The notes under the pieces: generated by a model
Told to the model about the DNA's origin: nothing
Seen by the model: only the letters and a program-made list of their open reading frames with translations
Database searches by the model: none
Assembly (NCBI GenBank): GCA_020859965.1
Contig: JAJBVF010000039.1
Coordinates: 1 to 9,771, forward strand
From: Clostridiales bacterium
GTDB taxonomy: Bacteria; Bacillota; Clostridia; Lachnospirales; Lachnospiraceae
Reading direction: 5' to 3'
DNA: 9,771 nucleotides
Program-made: the position numbers and the translations under genes
Shown here: positions 5,535-9,771 of the stretch, piece after piece
How positions within the stretch are numbered: position 1 is the first letter of the stretch
Layout: every line of letters starts with the position of its first letter

Positions 5535-7018
5535 AACGGTTCCGATCAGTAATAAGTAAATATGTGTTGGGCTATGTAGCTGTCGGTGTATTTGCGGTAT
5601 TTTTTCTGATCACTTCAGTGTTTATGAATGGATATGTATCGGAAAGATACGAAGCGGAGATCGCAGAATTGGGGTCGATCAGTGAGCTGGAGGCGGCAGC
5701 GAATGATCTGTATGAAGAAATTGACCTGATCTATCTTTATCTTTCTGATACGGAAATCGGGAATTATGATGAAAAAAAGCAGGCGGTGACAGGATTGCTT
5801 GCTGAGACGCAGCGGCAGGTTGAAGCAAAGTTTGTCCGGGAAATGGCGGATACCAACTCTACCATTGAGACGTATATTGAAAAATGTGATGAATTAATTG
5901 CACAGCTGGAAATTTATTTTGACAGCGATAAAACCAGTGATTATGATGTACTGGAAAGCATGTATAATGAGCAGCAGGAAGTGTACTCTTATGTGGTTGA
6001 TGGGTTTCAGGGTGTTTATTCTGTGCGTTTGAACAGCTTAAGCGAAATGGAAAAGCAGATGAATCGCTTTCAGATGAAAATCACTTTGCTGGAAGCAATA
6101 TGTCTGATAATTGCGATCGGGGGATGTTTTGCTTATCTGGTACGGACCGTGAGAGAAATTGCTTCGTCGATCGCAATCATGATGTCCGGCGTGTCAGCTA
6201 TCAAAGAAGATGTTTTTCAGGCGGAACCGCTCACGATCCACAGCAACGATGAGTTTGAGGAGTTTGCCAATGCCTTTAATGAAATGATCCGGGTGATTCA
6301 GGATCAGATGAAGCGGATTGAAGAGGATGCGAACGTTAAAGAACGGCTGGGGGCGATGGAGATTGAAAACCTGAAGATGTTCAGTGATCTGCAAAAAAGT
6401 CATCTGGATTTCCTGCAGTCAAGGATCAATCCCCATTTTCTGTTTAATACGCTGAATATGATTGCTTCGATGGCGCGTATTGAGAACGCGGATCAGAGCG
6501 CCGAAATGATGGAGACGACGGCGTCCTTTTTGCGCTACAATCTGGACAATATCTCCAAGACGGTGACGCTTGCACAGGAGATTGAGAATCTGAAGGATTA
6601 TGTCGCGATTCAGGAATACCGCTATGGCGGGCGCTATCGGTATGACTTTCAGGTGGATGAGAACTGCATGGATTTCCAGATGCCATGCATGATCCTGCAG
6701 CCTCTGGTGGAAAACGCGATTCAGCATGGGCTTGCCATGAAGCTGAGCGGCGGGTATGTGCAGGTGAAATGTTATCTTATGAGCAACCGGGTCTTTCTGG
6801 AAGTTACCGATAATGGTGTGGGAATGACGAAAGAACAGATTGCAGAAACCTATAAGGATTTTTATGAGAACAACAGCTCGACAACGCATATCGGACTGCG
6901 AAATATTTATAAGCGGCTGGAGCTGTTTTACAAAGAGGATGTTCAGTTTGAACTGAACAATATGGAACCGGGACTGGAAATTACGATCACACTTCCATGG
7001 GAAGGAAGAAGCCTATGA
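5531..7018 (+). CDS. Sensor histidine kinase, YesM/LytS type (HAMP + His_kinase + HATPase)
   Basis: Membrane kinase of 495 residues. Order: TM1 (about 12-33), an extracellular helical, charge-rich domain (34-182), TM2 (about 183-204), HAMP-like linker (205-258), coiled segment, then the His_kinase domain with phospho-acceptor H302 in SRINPHFLFNTLN. ATP-binding parts are N395 in VENAIQHG, DNGVGM (427-432) and HIGLRNIYKRL (453-463). The NPHFLFN form marks the LytS/YesM class. The extracellular part has no recognised small-molecule fold and looks like a helical bundle, consistent with reading a partner protein, here the anchored binding-protein-like sensor whose stop overlaps this start (ATGA at 5531-5534). 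GAGG at 5520-5523 serves as ribosome site. The partner response regulator follows with another ATGA overlap. Confidence 0.93.
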   Translation: MKRFRSVISKYVLGYVAVGVFAVFFLITSVFMNGYVSERYEAEIAELGSISELEAAANDLYEEIDLIYLYLSDTEIGNYDEKKQAVTGLLAETQRQVEAKFVREMADTNSTIETYIEKCDELIAQLEIYFDSDKTSDYDVLESMYNEQQEVYSYVVDGFQGVYSVRLNSLSEMEKQMNRFQMKITLLEAICLIIAIGGCFAYLVRTVREIASSIAIMMSGVSAIKEDVFQAEPLTIHSNDEFEEFANAFNEMIRVIQDQMKRIEEDANVKERLGAMEIENLKMFSDLQKSHLDFLQSRINPHFLFNTLNMIASMARIENADQSAEMMETTASFLRYNLDNISKTVTLAQEIENLKDYVAIQEYRYGGRYRYDFQVDENCMDFQMPCMILQPLVENAIQHGLAMKLSGGYVQVKCYLMSNRVFLEVTDNGVGMTKEQIAETYKDFYENNSSTTHIGLRNIYKRLELFYKEDVQFELNNMEPGLEITITLPWEGRSL

Positions 7019-8262
7019 ACTATACGATGGTGATTGCCGATGATGAACCGCTTGTGCTGCGGAGCCAGGAGCTTCTGATCCGGAAAGAATTTCCGGAGAT
7101 CGAACTGGTCGGACTGGCGGAAAACGGAATCGAACTAAAACAGATGCTGGAACAGCTGAAGCCGGACATGGCGATCGTAGATGTGCGTATGCCCGGACTG
7201 ACCGGCATAGAAGTCATGGAGCTTTTGCAGCGGCGCGGCTGTTGTACTCATTTTATAATCAATACGGCATACAGTGATTTTGATTATGTGAAACGGGCAC
7301 TCGATATTCATGCGGACGGCTATTTACTGAAGCCTGGAAAAAGGGAAGAAAGTATAGAGACCATTCGCAGGCTGTGCAGGACGGTGAAAGAGGAAAAGGA
7401 ACAGAATCTGAAACAGGAACGGATGGATACCGCGATGGATCTGGTGGGATCTGTTCTCGGAAGCGAAGTGCTGGTTTCTATCTTTTCTGAAAAATGCGAT
7501 GAGGAAGGCTTTGCTGCGTTCTGTGATCTTTATTCGATCCGATTTGTCAGAGGATGTATCGTTACTTATCTTCCGGACAAGAAGATGGAGCTTCAATCGA
7601 AGGAATTGAATGAAACGCTGATGGCGGCACTCCATGGGCTGAGCAACTTTCTGACGACGATCACATCCAATGGAATCGTGGTTCTTTTCTTTATTCCGGA
7701 AGAGCTGGAAACGGAACGGCAGGAGAACTGGTGCCGTGAGCTGGCAGCTCTTTCAGCAAAATGCCTGAAGGAAAAGACCGGAACGGATTATTGCTATGGC
7801 GTGGGAAAGGTCTATTCGGCATTTTCAGATATGAAACAATCTTATCAGGACAGTATCAGTGATCTTCGGAAATTCCGGAATCCGGACGAGGATAATCAGG
7901 ATAAGAATTTCTATATCTCAAGAACAAAGCAGTATGTGACGAGTCATTTCCGTGAGGATATTTCACTGAATGGCTGTGCGCAGACGGTGGGTATCAGTCC
8001 TTACTATCTGAGCCATATTTTCAAGGAACGTACAGGACAGACCTTTGTGGAATATCTCTCTATGGTGCGCATAGAAGAGGCGAAGCTTCTTTCAGAAAAG
8101 AATGAAATGACGACGAAGGACATCGCCGAGCAGTGCGGGTATTCGAATATTACATATTTTTGTAAGGTATTTAAGCGCCTGACCGGTATGACGATCGGAG
8201 AATACAGAAGCCGGTGCGCAGCACGGAGTCAGACTTCCGGCGCGGGCGATGAGCATTCGTAA
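7015..8262 (+). CDS. Response regulator, YesN type (receiver + AraC-family HTH)
   Basis: DNA-binding partner of the kinase, 415 residues from the ATG at 7015. That start is preferred over the in-frame ATG at 6997 because GGAAGG (7000-7005) is placed to serve it, it makes the same ATGA overlap seen at the other junctions, and the protein then begins MNYTMVIADDEP as usual. Receiver: acidic pair D9/D10, phospho-acceptor D56 (IVDVRMPG), T84, Y103 and K106 (LLKPG). Residues about 120-295 form a linker without clear motifs. The C-terminal AraC domain (about 300-401) has two helix-turn-helix units, around LNGCAQTVGISPYYLSHIFK and TKDIAEQCGYSNITYFCKVF. Such regulators bind direct repeats upstream of transport operons; the array at 605-675 is the likely target and would make this operon self-activating (inference). 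Confidence 0.93.
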   Translation: MNYTMVIADDEPLVLRSQELLIRKEFPEIELVGLAENGIELKQMLEQLKPDMAIVDVRMPGLTGIEVMELLQRRGCCTHFIINTAYSDFDYVKRALDIHADGYLLKPGKREESIETIRRLCRTVKEEKEQNLKQERMDTAMDLVGSVLGSEVLVSIFSEKCDEEGFAAFCDLYSIRFVRGCIVTYLPDKKMELQSKELNETLMAALHGLSNFLTTITSNGIVVLFFIPEELETERQENWCRELAALSAKCLKEKTGTDYCYGVGKVYSAFSDMKQSYQDSISDLRKFRNPDEDNQDKNFYISRTKQYVTSHFREDISLNGCAQTVGISPYYLSHIFKERTGQTFVEYLSMVRIEEAKLLSEKNEMTTKDIAEQCGYSNITYFCKVFKRLTGMTIGEYRSRCAARSQTSGAGDEHS

Positions 8263-8328
8263 GATTAGAGGCCTGAAAACAGGAGCAATACCGGAACGAA
8301 ACAGTCAAAGCAGCGGACTCAGGATCTG

Positions 8329-8336
8329 TTGCGAAA
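8329..8336 (-). promoter_or_regulatory. Possible single inverted TCGCAA motif before the esterase gene
   Basis: TTGCGAAA (8329-8336) is the reverse complement of TTTCGCAA, the form of the last array copy at 667-674. It lies 35 bases before the esterase start, in the 108-base gap after the regulator gene. TCGCAA also occurs by chance in several coding regions of this window, so one copy is weak evidence for shared control. The gap contains no convincing terminator (only a 4-bp CCTG/CAGG stem near 8274) and no clear promoter. Confidence 0.2.
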
Positions 8337-8370
8337 CTATTTTACAGCTTAAAGAAAGGCAGGAAAAATT

Positions 8371-9282
8371 ATGTCAGCAAGCAGTGAACAGATGAGAAGA
8401 GAATGGAAAGTCAATGACGCGAAAAGGGATGCGGGACTGACCACGCCGGAGGATGTCGAACGGTTTGACGATATTCAGTACAGTGTGGATCCCGTGTGGA
8501 ATCTTCTGGATGTGTATCGCCCGAAGGGAGTGGAAGGAAAACTTCCGGTAATCGTGAGCATCCACGGAGGAGGCTGGGTATACGGGGACAAGGAATTATA
8601 TCAGTTCTACTGCATGTCCCTGGCTCAGAGACAATTTGCGGTGGTGAATTTTACGTATCGCCTGGCTCCGGAAATCAAATTTCCGGCAGCGCTGGTCGAC
8701 ACAAATGATGTGATCGCGTGGATGTATGAGAAGCAGGAAGAATATGGGCTGGATATGGAGCATGTATTTCTGGTGGGAGATTCGGCGGGCGGTCATCTCG
8801 CCGGGCTGTATTCCGCGATCTGTACCGATCCGGACTATGCGCAGAACTATAATTTTCGGGTTCCGAATGGCTTTTGCCCGGTTGCGGTAGGGCTGAACTG
8901 CGGAGCGTATGTGTTGTTTGGAAATCATGAGGTTCTGAGTGAGTCACAGGATAAAGAACTGATCTGCGACGACCTGCTGAAAGATCATGGCACAGATAAA
9001 GAGATCGCTCTTTTGAATGTCCCGGATCACGTAACGCCTGCTTTTCCGCCGACTTATCTGATGACTGCAGTCGGGGATTTCTGCCGGCCGCAGGCGCCGC
9101 TCCTTGAGGAGGCATTGAAAGAAAATCAGGTCTATTATGAATTTAAGACCTACGGAACAGAGGAAGAGCCGCTGTACCATGTGTTCCATGTGACGGTGCA
9201 GGAGCCGCAGGGACAGCTCTGCAACGATGAGGAATGTGATTTCTTCCGGCGGATGATGGAGAAAAAGGACTGCCAGAAATAG
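8371..9282 (+). CDS. Alpha/beta-hydrolase esterase (acetyl-esterase/lipase-like, HGGGW type)
   Basis: Predicted carboxylic-ester hydrolase of 303 residues, no signal peptide or membrane segment, so cytosolic. Seen: oxyanion motif HGGGW (65-69), nucleophile Ser138 in GDSAGG (136-141), probable catalytic D236 (AVGDFCRP) and H270 (LYHVFH; H273 is the alternative). This arrangement fits the hormone-sensitive-lipase/acetyl-esterase group; the substrate cannot be read from sequence. Start supported by GGCAGGAAA just upstream and by a family-like beginning. It lies 108 bases after the regulator gene in the same direction with no terminator between, so it could be cotranscribed. A role in removing acetyl or other acyl groups from sugars brought in by the transporter is plausible but inferred. 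The gene ends at a TAG with no clear terminator directly after it. Confidence 0.85.
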   Translation: MSASSEQMRREWKVNDAKRDAGLTTPEDVERFDDIQYSVDPVWNLLDVYRPKGVEGKLPVIVSIHGGGWVYGDKELYQFYCMSLAQRQFAVVNFTYRLAPEIKFPAALVDTNDVIAWMYEKQEEYGLDMEHVFLVGDSAGGHLAGLYSAICTDPDYAQNYNFRVPNGFCPVAVGLNCGAYVLFGNHEVLSESQDKELICDDLLKDHGTDKEIALLNVPDHVTPAFPPTYLMTAVGDFCRPQAPLLEEALKENQVYYEFKTYGTEEEPLYHVFHVTVQEPQGQLCNDEECDFFRRMMEKKDCQK

Positions 9283-9345
9283 AAAAAATTCTGCTAAAAA
9301 GTGCCGCCTGCACACGAATAATAATTGACGGAGTCCTGTAGTTGC

Positions 9346-9394
9346 AAAGGCCAATTGTCAACCTGAATAATATCTCAGTTGACAATTGGCCTTT
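9346..9394. repeat. Perfect 17-bp inverted repeat upstream of bioY
   Basis: AAAGGCCAATTGTCAAC (9346-9362) is the exact reverse complement of GTTGACAATTGGCCTTT (9378-9394), with a 15-base spacer. The inner part matches a BirA operator (separate entry). The outer GGCC with flanking AAA/TTT extends the symmetry beyond what BirA needs and gives the shape of a two-way terminator, which may also end transcription from the esterase gene. Confidence 0.85.
9355..9385. promoter_or_regulatory. BirA-type biotin operator
   Basis: TTGTCAACC (9355-9363), 13 bases, then AGTTGACAA (9377-9385). The Firmicutes BirA operator is TTGTTAACC with a similar spacer and GGTTAACAA. The match is 8 of 9 in the left arm and 7 of 9 in the right, and both arms change the same base symmetrically (TTGTCAAC and GTTGACAA). 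It sits directly over the -35 box of the promoter for a bioY gene, the expected target of biotin-loaded BirA repression. Confidence 0.8.
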
Positions 9395-9407
9395 CCTGTG
9401 TTAGATT
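9379..9407 (+). promoter_or_regulatory. Sigma-A-type promoter for bioY, overlapping the BirA operator
   Basis: A perfect -35 TTGACA (9379-9384), a 17-base spacer and TAGATT (9402-9407) as -10, preceded by TGT (9399-9401) as an extended -10. The -35 is the right arm of the operator, so BirA binding would block RNA polymerase. Transcription would begin near 9414, leaving a leader of about 144 bases. Confidence 0.78.
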
Positions 9408-9420
9408 ACTCTTCGGCAGA

Positions 9421-9462
9421 GCGTTTCCCGCTATCTTGTCATCGGGAACGCATCTTTATAAT
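9421..9462 (+). promoter_or_regulatory. bioY leader: hairpin and second candidate -10
   Basis: GCGTTTCCCG (9421-9430) pairs with CGGGAACGC (9443-9451) with one bulged T. A perfect TATAAT follows at 9457-9462. The nearest -35-like word, TTGTCA (9436-9441), gives a short 15-base spacer, so a second, BirA-independent promoter is possible but not strong. No known riboswitch pattern is recognised in the leader 9408-9557. Confidence 0.35.
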
Positions 9463-9557
9463 GTGGAAGTCTTCGGAGGTTCAGTCATCGGAATAAACAG
9501 GTGTCTTCGCTGATCCGACCAATGCTGATACTTTCACAGGAACGGGGAGGATTGATT

Positions 9558-9771
9558 ATGAGTACAGCTGCAAAAAAGGAAGTCAGTCAGACAGGGATGA
9601 AGACGATTGACATGGTGTATATCGCTATTTTTGCCGCCCTGATGGCTGTATGCTCCTGGATTTCGATTCCGACGACCGTGCCATTCACATTGCAGACTTT
9701 TGGCGTTTTTATGGCGGTCGGTATCCTTGGCGGCAGGCGGGGGACGCTTGCAGTTCTGGTCTATATTTTGC
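9558..9771 (+). CDS. bioY: BioY, biotin-specific S component of an ECF transporter (3' truncated by window)
   Basis: The ATG at 9558 has a strong ribosome site GGGGAGG (9544-9550). The 71 visible codons continue past the window end. Residues 1-16 are a charged cytoplasmic start; a hydrophobic segment follows (about 19-33), then the BioY hallmark VPFTLQTFGVFMAVGILGGRRG spread over residues about 40-61. BioY binds biotin in the membrane and works alone or with an ECF energising module (EcfA, EcfA', EcfT). The BirA-type operator upstream supports both the name and regulation by cellular biotin. It is an independent unit from the sugar operon. Confidence 0.9.
   Translation, partial: MSTAAKKEVSQTGMKTIDMVYIAIFAALMAVCSWISIPTTVPFTLQTFGVFMAVGILGGRRGTLAVLVYIL

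Noticed and set aside
6997..7014. Upstream ATG for the response regulator
   Set aside because: The ATG at 7015 has the better-placed ribosome site and the ATGA overlap seen at other junctions; the extra six residues are unlike the family start.
9408..9557. Riboswitch controlling bioY
   Set aside because: No recognised riboswitch core is visible, and a BirA-type operator already explains regulation.

Overview
The window looks like chromosome of a Gram-positive Clostridia, most likely Lachnospiraceae or a close relative. Evidence: strong AGGAGG ribosome sites, sigma-A type promoters, a YesM/YesN-type two-component pair, an MglBAC-type sugar importer, a BirA-type operator before bioY, and moderate GC content. 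This is inference from style and gene families; no rRNA or species marker is present. All genes lie on the + strand.

Layout. (1) 1-309 is the end of a PD-(D/E)XK nuclease-domain protein. (2) 310-765 holds no convincing gene. It contains a tandem 11-bp repeat, an imperfect stem, the 3' half only of a tRNA-Gln(CTG) gene (a probable attachment-site scar), a good terminator, two long perfect hairpins, an array of TCGCAA-like motifs spaced about 10 bp apart, and an extended -10 promoter with a poor -35. (3) 766-4574 encodes a galactose/glucose-type ABC importer: binding protein (MglB-like), double ATPase (MglA-like) and permease (MglC-like). A C(UUCG)G hairpin lies after the binding-protein gene. 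(4) 4587-8262 encodes a three-part sensing system: a membrane-anchored sugar-binding-protein-like sensor, a YesM/LytS-type histidine kinase and a YesN-type AraC response regulator. These are linked by 4-base ATGA overlaps. A near-perfect CcpA (cre) box covers the first codons of the sensor gene. (5) 8371-9282 is a cytosolic alpha/beta-hydrolase esterase. (6) 9346-9557 is a bioY control region with a BirA-type operator inside a perfect 17-bp inverted repeat that overlaps the -35 box. (7) 9558-9771 is the start of bioY.

How it may work together. The anchored sensor probably binds a sugar outside the membrane and signals through the kinase's extracellular domain. The kinase phosphorylates the regulator, and the regulator may activate the operon promoter by binding the phased array at 605-675. 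This matches the known XylFII-LytS-YesN logic of Clostridium beijerinckii, but here it is fused into one operon with an Mgl-type rather than a xylose transporter. The esterase may remove acyl groups from imported sugars. The biotin transporter gene is a separate unit under biotin control.
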